From: Hymenobacter psoromatis
GTDB taxonomy: Bacteria > Bacteroidota > Bacteroidia > Cytophagales > Hymenobacteraceae
Length of the DNA stretch: 64,000 nt
Assembly (NCBI GenBank): GCA_001596155.1
Contig: CP014771.1
Span: 2,480,001 to 2,544,000, forward strand
Reading direction: 5' to 3'
Shown: one piece after another, positions 48,688-57,705 of the stretch
Position numbering within the stretch: position 1 is the stretch's first letter
Layout: the number at the start of each line of letters is the position of its first letter
Notes under the pieces: generated by a model
Seen by the model: the letters and a program-made list of their open reading frames with translations, nothing else
Databases searched by the model: none
Told to the model about the DNA's origin: nothing
Program-made: the position numbers and the translations under genes

Positions 48688-49092
48688 TTATTCTTTTGTA
48701 AAGTCCAGCTTGTCTATCGTCGGAGTGCTTTGCTTGGGCTTGAGCTTGATAAACACCTGATAGTTACCGGTTTTTCCAACGTAATGGCCTACTGCATAAG
48801 GAATTCCATCATTGCTGGCACCCTGATGCACGATGTCAAAGCTGGTGGGCGGGTTCTTGGTAAAGAAGTCTTTCATCACCAACTCGGTCTGCGTAGCATT
48901 GTAACTATGCTGGTCACCATCGAAGCCAACCTCTACCGACGGCCCCAGGTACTGGGCTAAATTTCGCGAAGAGCCACTGGAAATAGCGGAGCGAACGGCG
49001 GCCAATTGGTCTGCGCTTTGCGCTTTCGCACTCCCTGCGAAGGCGAGCAGCAGCCACCCGAATAAGAATACTTTAGTAAGAATTATTTTCAT
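48688..49092 (-). CDS. Exported DUF4783 protein
   Basis: 134 aa. Signal peptide (LTKVFLFGWLLLAFAGSAKAQ), then 'ADQLAAVRSAISSGSSRNLAQYLGPSVEVGFDGDQHSYNATQTELVMKDFFTKNPPTSFDIVHQGAS' and 'YAVGHYVGKTGNYQVFIKLK', the DUF4783 (NTF2-like) pattern common in Cytophagales. Function unknown. Confidence 0.85.
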   Translation of the reverse strand: MKIILTKVFLFGWLLLAFAGSAKAQSADQLAAVRSAISSGSSRNLAQYLGPSVEVGFDGDQHSYNATQTELVMKDFFTKNPPTSFDIVHQGASNDGIPYAVGHYVGKTGNYQVFIKLKPKQSTPTIDKLDFTKE

Positions 49093-49211
49093 AAAAACGA
49101 GCTTCGCGAGCAGGTCGGAGGCGCTTAACTAGGCTTAAGCTAAAACTATGCCAGTAGAAGACAATTTGTAGACTTTCTGACGCTCCGGGAAAAGCACCCA
49201 ACCTACTACGG

Positions 49212-49246
49212 TTGGCGGGCGCTTTAGGGTACGGGGCGTACTTTTG
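49212..49246 (+). promoter_or_regulatory. Candidate gpmI promoter with TACTTTTG -7 box
   Basis: TTG 49212-49214 and TACTTTTG 49239-49246, spacer 24 (slightly long). The -7 box is only 6 bases before the ATG, implying a very short leader or another promoter. Confidence 0.4.
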
Positions 49247-49251
49247 TCCCC

Positions 49252-50793
49252 ATGAACAAGCAGGTCCTATTAGTTATTCTGGATGGGTGGGGAATTGCCC
49301 CAAACGTAGAGGTTTCGGCCGTTGACAAAGCACAGACGCCTTATTTTCACGAGTTATCGCAGCGCTTTCCGCACAGCACGCTCCAGGCCTCGGGCGAGGC
49401 GGTAGGGCTGCCCGATGGCCAGATGGGCAATTCGGAAGTGGGCCACATGAACATTGGCGCGGGCCGCGTGGTGGACCAGGAGCTGGTGCGCATCGCCAAA
49501 GCCATTCGGGAGCGCAAGCTGGGCCAGGTGCCCGCCCTGAAAGAAGCGCTGGAATACGCCAAGCAGAACACTAAAGCCGTTCATCTCATTGGCTTGCTGT
49601 CCGATGGCGGCGTGCATTCGCACATCGACCACGTAAAAGCGCTCTGCACCATCGCCCACGAGGCCGACGTGCGCAACGTATTCGTGCACGCCTTCACCGA
49701 TGGGCGCGACACCGACCCCAAGAGCGGCGTGCACTTCGTGAACGAGCTGGAGAAATACAACGACCAGGAGCGCACGGGGGCCAAAATCGCCTCCATCGTG
49801 GGGCGCTACTACGCGATGGACCGCGACCAGCGCTGGGAGCGCGTCAAAATCGCCTATGACCTGCTGGTGAATGGGGTAGGGACACCCTCGCAGAACTTGA
49901 TTCAAAGCATTCAGGAGCAATACAAAGATGGCGTTACGGATGAGTTTCTGAAACCCATCGTGAAAGTGGGCGCCGACGGGCAACCGCTGGCTACCATTGA
50001 GGAGGGCGACGTGGTGCTGTGCTTCAACTTCCGCACCGACCGGGGCCGCGAAATCACGGAGGCGCTCACGCAGCAGGATTTCCACGCCTACCAGATGCAC
50101 CGCCTGAACCTGCGCTACCTCACCATGACGATGTATGACGCCACGTTCTTGGGCGTGACGCCGATTTTTGAGAAGGACAACCTCGATAACACCCTGGGCC
50201 AGGTGCTGGCGGCGCACGGCAAGACCCAGATTCGGATGGCCGAAACGGAGAAATATCCGCACGTGACCTTCTTCTTTTCGGGGGGTAGGGAAAAGGAATT
50301 TGACGGTGAAACGCGGATTATGCGGGCCTCGCCTAAGGTGGCGACCTACGACCTCGCCCCCGAAATGAGCGCCTACGAGCTGCGCGATGCCCTGGTGCCC
50401 GAGCTGCAAGCCAAGTCGGCTGATTTTGTGGTCATCAACTTCGCCAACCCCGACATGGTGGGCCACACCGGCGTGTTTGAGGCCGTGATAAAGGCCGTGG
50501 AAACCGCCGACGCCTGCGCTCACGACGTGGTAGAAGCCGCCCTGGCGGCCGGCTACGCTACCATCGTCATTGCCGACCACGGCAACGCTGAGTTTATGCG
50601 CAACGCCGACGGCTCGCCCAACACCGCGCACACGACCAACCTGGTTCCCTGCATCTTAGCCGACCACGACTACCGCGGCACCCTGGCCGATGGCAAGCTT
50701 GGCGACATCGCGCCGACCATCCTCGCGCTGATGGGCGTGCCCCAGCCCGCCGACATGACCGGCCTAAGCCTGCTGCGCCCCAGCGCGGGCTAG
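49252..50793 (+). CDS. gpmI: 2,3-bisphosphoglycerate-independent phosphoglycerate mutase
   Basis: 513 aa. 'LLVILDGWGIAP' (metal Asp), 'DGQMGNSEVGHMNIGAGRVV' (catalytic Ser in N-S-E-V-G-H), 'HIDHVKALC', 'HAFTDGRDTDP', 'NFRTDRGREITEAL', 'NFANPDMVGHTG' and 'IADHGNAE' complete both metal sites. It interconverts 3- and 2-phosphoglycerate with two Mn2+. Full length. Confidence 0.97.
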   Translation: MNKQVLLVILDGWGIAPNVEVSAVDKAQTPYFHELSQRFPHSTLQASGEAVGLPDGQMGNSEVGHMNIGAGRVVDQELVRIAKAIRERKLGQVPALKEALEYAKQNTKAVHLIGLLSDGGVHSHIDHVKALCTIAHEADVRNVFVHAFTDGRDTDPKSGVHFVNELEKYNDQERTGAKIASIVGRYYAMDRDQRWERVKIAYDLLVNGVGTPSQNLIQSIQEQYKDGVTDEFLKPIVKVGADGQPLATIEEGDVVLCFNFRTDRGREITEALTQQDFHAYQMHRLNLRYLTMTMYDATFLGVTPIFEKDNLDNTLGQVLAAHGKTQIRMAETEKYPHVTFFFSGGREKEFDGETRIMRASPKVATYDLAPEMSAYELRDALVPELQAKSADFVVINFANPDMVGHTGVFEAVIKAVETADACAHDVVEAALAAGYATIVIADHGNAEFMRNADGSPNTAHTTNLVPCILADHDYRGTLADGKLGDIAPTILALMGVPQPADMTGLSLLRPSAG

Positions 50794-50816
50794 GCGGAAC
50801 AAAACGGCCGTATTGG

Positions 50817-50912
50817 AACGTCATTCCAAGCTTGCCGAGGAATCTCGCACGGGCCGTTCGGGTCTCGCTCAACAACGCGGGCGAGATTTCTCGGCAAGCC
50901 CGGAATGACGTT
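50817..50912. repeat. Long palindrome, GTCATTCCGAGCTTGCCGAGG family, copy f
   Basis: AACGTCATTCCAAGCTTGCC and complement, downstream of gpmI. Confidence 0.9.
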
Positions 50913-50945
50913 TTTAGGTGTCCCTCACTGCGTGACAAGTCTAAA

Positions 50946-51545
50946 ATGAGTTGTAGAGCTGGTTTTTATTTTTGGAGTATGGCCGCGCTGGCCCTGCTGG
51001 GCGGCTGCACCGACGGCCCTACCCCCGCCGAACCGGCCGCACCCGGCGCGCCCCACCCCAGCGGCCCGTATTTCGATATGCGGGGCCTGCTCGATGCGCA
51101 GGTGCGCCAGCTCACGGCCCGCCACCCTGGCGTGGAGAAGCAGGTGAGCCTGCGCGGCGGCCCGCTCGAAACCGTGCGCGTGCCCCAGGTAAAGTGGGCC
51201 GACGAGCTCCAGATTTTTTACCAGGCCGACATCAACAAAGCCGCCCTGCACGGAGCCTACGCCGTGGATTCGGTGAACCTGCCGGGCGGCGTGATGCGCC
51301 ACATCTACCGCCTGCTGCCTGGCCACGACAACGCCCCGGTGCTGCGCCTCGACGTGCTGAGTGTCAATGGCCTACCCCAGCACATTCAGGCCACGCTGCG
51401 GCAGGACAATGCCCTGTTTTTTGGCCAGAAAGACCTGCGCCTGCACCTGCAAGATGGCCAGCTGAGCCAGTACAGCGCCAGCGGCGTGCAAAAGCTGGTG
51501 CTGTTCGACTCACTGCGCTACCGCTCGGCGGCCCGCGTGCTGTAG
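50946..51545 (+). CDS. Lipoprotein of unknown function
   Basis: 199 aa from ATG 50946. Lipobox LLGGC. The mature domain has 'FDMRGLLDAQVRQLTARHPGVEKQVSLRGGPLETVRVPQVKWADELQIFYQADINKAALHGAYAVD' and ends with 'GQLSQYSASGVQKLVLFDSLRYRSAARVL'. No named family. Probably anchored in the outer membrane. A palindrome begins at its stop codon. Confidence 0.65.
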   Translation: MSCRAGFYFWSMAALALLGGCTDGPTPAEPAAPGAPHPSGPYFDMRGLLDAQVRQLTARHPGVEKQVSLRGGPLETVRVPQVKWADELQIFYQADINKAALHGAYAVDSVNLPGGVMRHIYRLLPGHDNAPVLRLDVLSVNGLPQHIQATLRQDNALFFGQKDLRLHLQDGQLSQYSASGVQKLVLFDSLRYRSAARVL

Positions 51546-51650
51546 CGCGAACTTTCCAGTTCGTGCGCGAGCATAGCGAGCAGGCGGGGCCACGCGGCGC
51601 GAACGGCGATGCTCGCGGCGCTCGCGCACGAACTGGAAAGTTCGCGCTAC
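51542..51650. repeat. Palindrome related to the AGTAGCGCGAACTTT family
   Basis: GTAGCGCGAACTTTCCAGTTC and complement, ~40-bp arms, between convergent genes; both stop codons lie in the arms. Confidence 0.85.
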
Positions 51651-52069
51651 TCGCCTAGTAGCGTGGCTACTACCCAGCGGCGGCCGCCGTGGCGGCGATG
51701 CTCACCCAGACACAGGCCCTGCCAGGTGCCCAATAGCAGCCGGCCATCGGCAATGGGCACCGTGACGGAGGTGCCCAGCAGGGCGGCTTTGAGGTGAGCC
51801 GTCATATCGTCGGGGCCTTCCAGGGTGTGCTGGAAATACGCGGCATTATCGGGCGCGAGGCGGCGGAAATACTCCTGAAAGTCGCGCCGCACGGTGGGGT
51901 CGGCGTTTTCGGTGATAAACAAGCTCGCCGACGTGTGCTGAAGGCAGAAGTTGGCGGTGCCCACGCGCATGGCTTCCAACTCGGGCAATTCGCTCAGCAG
52001 CAAGTCAGTGATGAGGTGAAAACCCTCGGCCACGGCCGGCAGGCGCAAGCGTTTTTGAATGAAGCGCAT
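51647..52069 (-). CDS. YjbQ family protein (UPF0047)
   Basis: 140 aa from ATG 52069. 'RVGTANFCLQHTSASLFITENADPTVRRDFQEYFRRLAP' and 'HLKAALLGTSVTVPIADGRLLLGTWQGLCLGEHRRHGGRRWVVATLLG' contain the conserved His and E-N-A/C-D-P residues. YjbQ proteins show weak thiamine-phosphate synthase activity; the cellular role is uncertain. Full length. Confidence 0.88.
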   Translation of the reverse strand: MRFIQKRLRLPAVAEGFHLITDLLLSELPELEAMRVGTANFCLQHTSASLFITENADPTVRRDFQEYFRRLAPDNAAYFQHTLEGPDDMTAHLKAALLGTSVTVPIADGRLLLGTWQGLCLGEHRRHGGRRWVVATLLGE

Positions 52070-52139
52070 GATGGTGCTTGGGAGTTGGTGCTTGGGAATA
52101 TTCGAACGGCCCAAGCACTACGCACCAAGCACCAAAAAC

Positions 52140-53681
52140 CTACTTGGTGGTTTCGTAGGCGCCCAGGTCGGGGGTAGCAGCGTTGCGGGGCAGGTTGAGC
52201 AGGTCGCGCGGCACGAAGGGGGGTAGGGCCTTGCCAAGAGCGGGCGAGCCGGGTGCCAGGCGGTAGTCGTTGCTGCTGGCCGTGTTGACGCGCACAAACT
52301 TGGGGTCCACGTTCAGGATGTTATTCAGGCCCGCCTTGGCCAGGCCGGGCTTGCCAGCGGCGTCGGTGGCGGCTTTGTAGAACTGGGTTTTCAGCAGTGA
52401 ATTTTGAATAACTACGCCACTACCATAGTCCTTGTAATGCTGCAACAGCAGCTCGTCGTCAATCGAGCCCCACACGATGGAATTAGTTAGCGACAGCGAG
52501 AGGGGGTAGGACAGCGTGGAGTCGAGGGCCGACGTGTTGGTGAGCGTCAGCGAGGACGTTTGGCGCACCGCCGACACGGCCGGGTAGTTGGCAATCGTGC
52601 AGTAATTCAGCGCGTAGTCGCCGCCGCCATAGCCTAGCAGCGCGTATTCATAGCAATCACTAAACAGCGTGTTTTCGAGCGTCGCCTTGCCCGACAAGCT
52701 CAGCACGCCCGCGCCCGGCAGGCCGGTGTTGCTGGCCATGCCGGCGAAGCCTACCCCATTGCCCGAGATGTAGCGAATCACCGAGTTCTGGATGGTCACG
52801 TCGGGCCGCGGGCTCAGGTTTTTCAGGTTATAGAGCAGAATACCAAACGTGGAGTTCTGGATGAGGGCGTAGCGAATGACGTTGCCGCGGCTGGCCGCGT
52901 CGAGCACGATGCCCGTCCACTGCCCCGGCGCGGTGGCGTATTGCGCCTCGCCGCTGCGGTCGCCGGCAAAGCGCACGATGTTGGCGTTGCCGGCTTTCAC
53001 CGTATCGGTGGCAGCGGTGCCGGGCGCGTAGGTGCTGTTTACCAACAAAGTACCTTCCACGACGAGTGCGGCCCCGGCGTGGGCGTAGATGCGGGTGCCG
53101 GGCTCGATGGTCAGCTTGCAAGTGGCCGGCACCACTACCGTATTATAGAGCACGTGCGGCCGGTCGTTGGTCCACACGGCATTGCAGGGTAGGGTTACGC
53201 CATCATGCAGGTAGATATTTTGCCCAAACGAGCGCAATAGCACGTGCTGGCTCTGGCCGTTGGTGCTGAAATTCAGGTTTTCCTGCACCACAAAATCCTT
53301 GGCCAGGCCGTTCTGGCCATTATCCTTGAGCTGGGCACGCACCAGGATGAGCAGGCTGTCCTGGCCCCGGATATAGATGCCGGTGGCCGCCTGCTTCAGG
53401 TCGCCGTTGATAATCAGCGTGTAGGGCGAAGTGGCCGGATTATCAAGGCTAATGAGGGCCACGTTCACCGCCTTGGGGTTGCGGTTATACACCCACAGGC
53501 GTTTCGTGACGGTGCGAATGGTGGTAAAAACCGTGTCAAACTTCACCGTATCGGCCGAAAAGACCAGGCTGCCGGTGGTTTGCAGCTCTTCCTCGCGCGG
53601 CTTGCAGCCGGGCAGCGCCACGCTAAGCGCGCCGCTGATGAATAAAAGCAGGGGTAGTAACTGTCTGAACCACGGATTCAT
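52140..53681 (-). CDS. Lipoprotein with right-handed parallel beta-helix
   Basis: 513 aa. Lipobox ALPGC near residue 25. The first ~130 residues ('FSADTVKFDTVFTTIRTVTKRLWVYNRNPKAVNVALISL') form a beta-sandwich, then repeated beta-helix coils ('TIEPGTRIYAHAGAALVVEGTLLV', 'GNVIRYALIQNSTFGILLY', 'VTIQNSVIRYISGNGVGF'). No catalytic residues can be assigned; binding or surface structure is inferred. The first eleven or so codons are part of a 54-bp perfect inverted repeat shared with the gap downstream of prfA. Confidence 0.75.
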   Translation of the reverse strand: MNPWFRQLLPLLLFISGALSVALPGCKPREEELQTTGSLVFSADTVKFDTVFTTIRTVTKRLWVYNRNPKAVNVALISLDNPATSPYTLIINGDLKQAATGIYIRGQDSLLILVRAQLKDNGQNGLAKDFVVQENLNFSTNGQSQHVLLRSFGQNIYLHDGVTLPCNAVWTNDRPHVLYNTVVVPATCKLTIEPGTRIYAHAGAALVVEGTLLVNSTYAPGTAATDTVKAGNANIVRFAGDRSGEAQYATAPGQWTGIVLDAASRGNVIRYALIQNSTFGILLYNLKNLSPRPDVTIQNSVIRYISGNGVGFAGMASNTGLPGAGVLSLSGKATLENTLFSDCYEYALLGYGGGDYALNYCTIANYPAVSAVRQTSSLTLTNTSALDSTLSYPLSLSLTNSIVWGSIDDELLLQHYKDYGSGVVIQNSLLKTQFYKAATDAAGKPGLAKAGLNNILNVDPKFVRVNTASSNDYRLAPGSPALGKALPPFVPRDLLNLPRNAATPDLGAYETTK

Positions 53682-53862
53682 GCGGATTTTTCGGATTAGT
53701 CGGATTTTGGGGACGTTAGCGGACGCAAGCGTGCGTGCGCAGGCCGCCGCCAGTAAACTTGCTACCCAACGGCAAAAGGCGTAATGACTTATAAAAAGCC
53801 GGAAGAATCGTCCCCAAAATCCGACTAATCCGAAAAATCCGCATGAATCCGTGGTTCAGACA
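53662..53862. repeat. 54-bp perfect inverted repeat pair
   Basis: Left arm 53662-53715, right arm 53809-53862, separated by 93 bases. Both contain TTTTTCGGATTAGTCGGATT or its complement. The left arm includes the start codon of the beta-helix lipoprotein gene; the right arm ends 4 bases from the prfA stop. Confidence 0.95.
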
Positions 53863-53865
53863 AGT

Positions 53866-54936
53866 TTACGCCACGCCCACTTTCAGGCGCTCGGCGCTTT
53901 CGGCCAGGCGCAGCTGCTCCACGAAATCGTCGATGTTGCCGTCCATCACGTTGGGCAGGTTATGCACGGTGTAGCCGATGCGGTGGTCCGTGACGCGGCC
54001 CTGCGGGTAGTTGTAGGTGCGGATTTTATCCGAGCGGTCACCGCTGCCAATCATGCCTTTGCGGATGGCGCCTTCGGCCTCGTTTTTCTTGGCCAGCTCG
54101 ATTTCGAAGATGCGCGAGCGCAACACGGCCAGCGCCTTGTCGAAGTTTTTGAGCTGTGATTTCTGGTCCTGGCACTGAGCCACGATGCCGCTCGGGATGT
54201 GCGTAAGGCGCACGGCCGAGTAGGTCGTGTTTACTGACTGCCCGCCGGGGCCGCTCGACATGAACAAGTCCTTGCGGATGTCATTCATATCCAGGTCGAT
54301 ATCGAATTCCTCGGCCTCCGGCATCACCACGATGGAGGCTACGGAAGTGTGGATGCGGCCCTGGGTTTCGGTAGCCGGCACGCGCTGCACGCGGTGCACG
54401 CCCGACTCGAATTTGAGCTTGCCATAGACGTCCTCGCCCTTCACGGCCAGCACAATTTCCTTGTAGCCGCCGGCGGTGCCGTCCATCGCGTCCACCAATT
54501 CCATTTTCCAGCCCTGCTTTTCGGCAAAGCGCAGGTACATGCGCTGCAAGTCGCCGGCAAAAAGCGAGGCTTCGTCGCCGCCCGCGCCGGCCCGGATTTC
54601 CATAATTACGTCCTTCGAGTCGTTGGGGTCCTTCGGAATTAACAATTCCTTGATAGCCACCTCCATGCGGTCGGCTTCGGGCACCAGCTCGTCGAGCTCG
54701 GCCTTGGCCATTTCGCGGAAGTCCTCGTCCTTTTCGGTCGATACTACCTGGCGCGCACCTTCTATATTGCTGAGCACCTGTTGGTAAGCCCGGTAGGCCG
54801 TCACGATTTTGCCCAGTTCTTTAAATTCTTTATTCAGGCCCTTGAAGCGCTTCATGTCGCTCATCACCTCGGGCTGCATGAGCTCGTGGTTCACGTTATC
54901 GTAGCGCTCGCGGATGGCTTCGAGTTTATCCAGCAT
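53866..54936 (-). CDS. prfA: Peptide chain release factor 1
   Basis: 356 aa. 'VPATETQGRIHTS' contains the P-A-T tripeptide that reads UAA/UAG and 'SSGPGGQSVNTTYSAVRL' the GGQ motif for peptidyl-tRNA hydrolysis. 'IMEIRAGAGGDEASLFAGDL' marks class I release factors. Full length, no frameshift (a programmed shift is only expected in prfB). Confidence 0.97.
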   Translation of the reverse strand: MLDKLEAIRERYDNVNHELMQPEVMSDMKRFKGLNKEFKELGKIVTAYRAYQQVLSNIEGARQVVSTEKDEDFREMAKAELDELVPEADRMEVAIKELLIPKDPNDSKDVIMEIRAGAGGDEASLFAGDLQRMYLRFAEKQGWKMELVDAMDGTAGGYKEIVLAVKGEDVYGKLKFESGVHRVQRVPATETQGRIHTSVASIVVMPEAEEFDIDLDMNDIRKDLFMSSGPGGQSVNTTYSAVRLTHIPSGIVAQCQDQKSQLKNFDKALAVLRSRIFEIELAKKNEAEGAIRKGMIGSGDRSDKIRTYNYPQGRVTDHRIGYTVHNLPNVMDGNIDDFVEQLRLAESAERLKVGVA

Positions 54937-55032
54937 TTTGTGGTCGAAAAAAATAGTCAGTAGTTTGCAAAGATACGGTTGAGTAACACCGTCCTTTGAG
55001 TTCCTGGTTTCCTACCCAAGCAGGAAGCCGCC

Positions 55033-55109
55033 TGTCATGGCGAGCTTGCGAAGCAATCGCACCAGAACGAGTCGTTCTGGTGCGATTGCTTCGCAAGCTC
55101 GCCATGACA
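55033..55109. repeat. Near-perfect 77-bp palindrome, TGTCATGGCGAGC family, copy g
   Basis: 38-bp arms around a single central base, upstream of thrA. Confidence 0.95.
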
Positions 55110-55136
55110 ATTGCTATTCATCAGCACCTTAGCTAC

Positions 55137-57587
55137 ATGCAAGTTTTGAAGTTCGGGGGCACATCGGTGGCCTCCGCCGAAAACATCGGAAAAGTTATTG
55201 CCATCGTGACGCGCGCGCTGGCCCAGGGACCAGTGATGCTGGTGGTGTCGGCGCTGGGCGGCACCACCGATGCGCTCATTCAGGCCGGCCGCGCGGCGGC
55301 CAGCGGCAACGAGAGCTTCCGCCAAACGTTGCGCCAGCTCGAAGCCCGTCACCTCACCGCCACCGAGGTGCTGCTCCCTACCCCCCCCGCGCAGGCCGAT
55401 ATTCAGCCCTGGCTCACCGCCCAATTCGCGGAGCTGGCCTTGCTGGCCGACGGCATTTTTGCCCTGGGCGAACTGTCGCCGCGCACCCTGGACCGGTTGA
55501 TGAGCTACGGCGAATTGCTGTCGTCGCGCATCGTGGTAGCCGCGTTTCAGGCGCGGGGCGTGGCCGCCGCCTGGGCCGATAGCCGGCAGCTCATCCGCAC
55601 CAACTCGCGCTTCGGCATGGCGCAGGTGGACGAGGCCGTAACTGGCGAGCAGGTGCTTGATTTTCAAGGACAAACCGCTGATAATCTGTGGGTAGCGCCC
55701 GGCTTCATCGCCGCCGATGCCGAGGGCCACACCACCACGCTGGGCCGGGGCGGCTCCGACTACACGGCGGCCATTCTAGCGGCAGCCTTAAACGCCGAGA
55801 AGCTCGAAATCTGGACCGACGTGAGCGGGATGCTCACCGCCGACCCGCGCCTGGTGCGCTCGGCGCGGCCAATTGCGCGCATCAGCTACGAGGAGGCGAT
55901 GGAGCTGTCGCACTTCGGGGCCAAGGTGCTGTACGCGCCCACGGTGCAGCCGGTGCGCCAGCGCGGCATTCCGATGTGGATTAAAAACACCTTTGCGCCA
56001 AGTGATTACGGCACGCTGGTGGAAGTATCGCCGCCGCCCAGCCTGGGGGTAGTGCGCGGCTTATCGAGCATCGGTCACCTGGCGCTGCTCAACCTGGAAG
56101 GCAGCGGTATGGTGGGCGTGCCGGGCTTTTCGGCGCGGCTGTTCGCGGCGCTGGCGCGGGCGCGCATCAACGTGGTGCTCATCACCCAAAGCTCTTCCGA
56201 ACATAGCATTTGCGTGGGCGTGAGCGAGGGCGACGTGCCCACCGCGCAGGGGGTAGTAAATGAGGAGTTTGGGGCCGAGATAACGGCGGGCCGGCTGGAG
56301 CCGCTGCGGCCCGAAACCGGGCTGGCGATAGTGGCGCTGGTGGGCGACAACATGCGCAACCATCCCGGCATCAGTGGGCGCTTGTTTAGTGCGCTGGGGC
56401 ACAATGGGGTGAATATCCGGGCCATCGCGCAGGGTGCGAGCGAACGTAATATCTCCACCGTGATTCGGGCCGACGACGTGCGCAAGGCCATCAACGTGCT
56501 GCACGAGGAGTTTTTTGAGGCGACGTATAAACAGGTCAATCTCTTTATTTTAGGTCCCGGCAACGTGGGTGGCAAGCTGCTGGGCCAGTTGGCGCAGCAG
56601 CAAGCGTATTTGCGCGAAAAGCTGGGCCTCGACCTGCGCGTGGTGGCCATTGCCAACAGCCGGCACTGCCTGGTGAGCGACGAAGGCGGCCTCGACCTGC
56701 GCACCTGGCCCGCCGACCTGGACGCCGCGCCGCGCCTGACGCTGGAAGAGTTTACCGAATTGATTATCAGCAAGAACCTGCGCAATTCCATCTTCGTGGA
56801 CGTGACGGCCAACCCGGCCGCCGCCGGCCAGTACGCGCCGCTGCTGGCCAAAAGCATCGCCGTGGTGGCGTGTAATAAAGTGGCTGCTTCGGCCGACTAC
56901 GCCAGCTACCGCCACCTCAAGCAATTGGCCCAGGATTTCAACACGAAATACCTGTTTGAAACCAACGTGGGCGCGGCCCTACCCGTCATCGGCACGCTCG
57001 GCGACCTCACGCGCAGCGGCGACGTGGTGCGCCGGATGCAGGCCGTGCTGTCGGGCACGCTCAACTTTGTATTTAACAATTACGACGGCTCGCGACCCTT
57101 TGCCGAGGTGGTGCGCCAGGCCCAGGACGAAGGCTATACCGAGCCCGACCCGCGCCTCGACCTCAACGGCTCGGACGTAGCCCGCAAAATCCTCATCCTG
57201 GCCCGCGAGGCCGGCCAGGCCCTGGAAATGAGCGACGTAGCCAACGCGAGCTTCCTACCCCCCTCCTGCCTCGACGGCGACGTGGCGGCCTTTTATGAAC
57301 AGCTGGCGGTACACGAGCCGCACTTCCGCGCCCTCTACGACGCAGCCGCCAGCCAGGGCCAGCGCCTCAAGTTCGTGGCCCAGTACGCCGATAGGAAGGC
57401 TTCGGTGGGTTTGCAAGCTATCGCGCCCGGCCACGATTTGTACGAGCTGCGCGGCAAAGACAACGTGGTGCTTTTTTACACCGACCGCTACCCCGAGCAG
57501 CCGCTGGTGGTGAAGGGCGCGGGCGCCGGTGCCGAGGTCACGGCTAGCGGGGTTTTCGCCGATATTATTCGGGCAGCTCGCTTATAA
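55137..57587 (+). CDS. thrA: Bifunctional aspartokinase/homoserine dehydrogenase
   Basis: 816 aa from ATG 55137 (MQVLKFGGTSV); the longer frame upstream is the palindrome. Aspartokinase with K-F-G-G-T-S and 'WTDVSGMLTADPRLV' at ~1-290, two ACT domains at ~310-455 (feedback site for threonine), then homoserine dehydrogenase from ~463 ('LFILGPGNVGGKLLGQL' NAD(P) site; 'VGAALPVIGTLGDLTRSGD' and 'EGYTEPDPRLDLNGSDVARKILILAREAG' catalytic region). It performs the first and third steps from aspartate to threonine. First of the thrA-thrB-thrC cluster. Confidence 0.97.
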   Translation: MQVLKFGGTSVASAENIGKVIAIVTRALAQGPVMLVVSALGGTTDALIQAGRAAASGNESFRQTLRQLEARHLTATEVLLPTPPAQADIQPWLTAQFAELALLADGIFALGELSPRTLDRLMSYGELLSSRIVVAAFQARGVAAAWADSRQLIRTNSRFGMAQVDEAVTGEQVLDFQGQTADNLWVAPGFIAADAEGHTTTLGRGGSDYTAAILAAALNAEKLEIWTDVSGMLTADPRLVRSARPIARISYEEAMELSHFGAKVLYAPTVQPVRQRGIPMWIKNTFAPSDYGTLVEVSPPPSLGVVRGLSSIGHLALLNLEGSGMVGVPGFSARLFAALARARINVVLITQSSSEHSICVGVSEGDVPTAQGVVNEEFGAEITAGRLEPLRPETGLAIVALVGDNMRNHPGISGRLFSALGHNGVNIRAIAQGASERNISTVIRADDVRKAINVLHEEFFEATYKQVNLFILGPGNVGGKLLGQLAQQQAYLREKLGLDLRVVAIANSRHCLVSDEGGLDLRTWPADLDAAPRLTLEEFTELIISKNLRNSIFVDVTANPAAAGQYAPLLAKSIAVVACNKVAASADYASYRHLKQLAQDFNTKYLFETNVGAALPVIGTLGDLTRSGDVVRRMQAVLSGTLNFVFNNYDGSRPFAEVVRQAQDEGYTEPDPRLDLNGSDVARKILILAREAGQALEMSDVANASFLPPSCLDGDVAAFYEQLAVHEPHFRALYDAAASQGQRLKFVAQYADRKASVGLQAIAPGHDLYELRGKDNVVLFYTDRYPEQPLVVKGAGAGAEVTASGVFADIIRAARL

Positions 57588-57596
57588 TCCCACTTC

Positions 57597-57686
57597 TGTC
57601 ATGGCGAGCAACGCGAAGCAATCGCACCAGAACGTTACTGTTTGGGTGTCGTGCGGGTGCGATTGCTTCGCAGGCTCGCCATGACA
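57597..57686. repeat. Palindrome, TGTCATGGCGAGC family, copy h
   Basis: Between thrA and thrB; arms less perfect than copy g, loop ~20 bases. Confidence 0.9.
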
Positions 57687-57705
57687 GGCGATTTAGCATC
57701 TATTA

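Noticed and set aside
49354..50631. Long minus-strand ORF (425 codons) opposite gpmI
   Set aside because: It is the antisense of a complete, well-conserved gene; in GC-rich genes such open frames are usual. No family motif in its translation.
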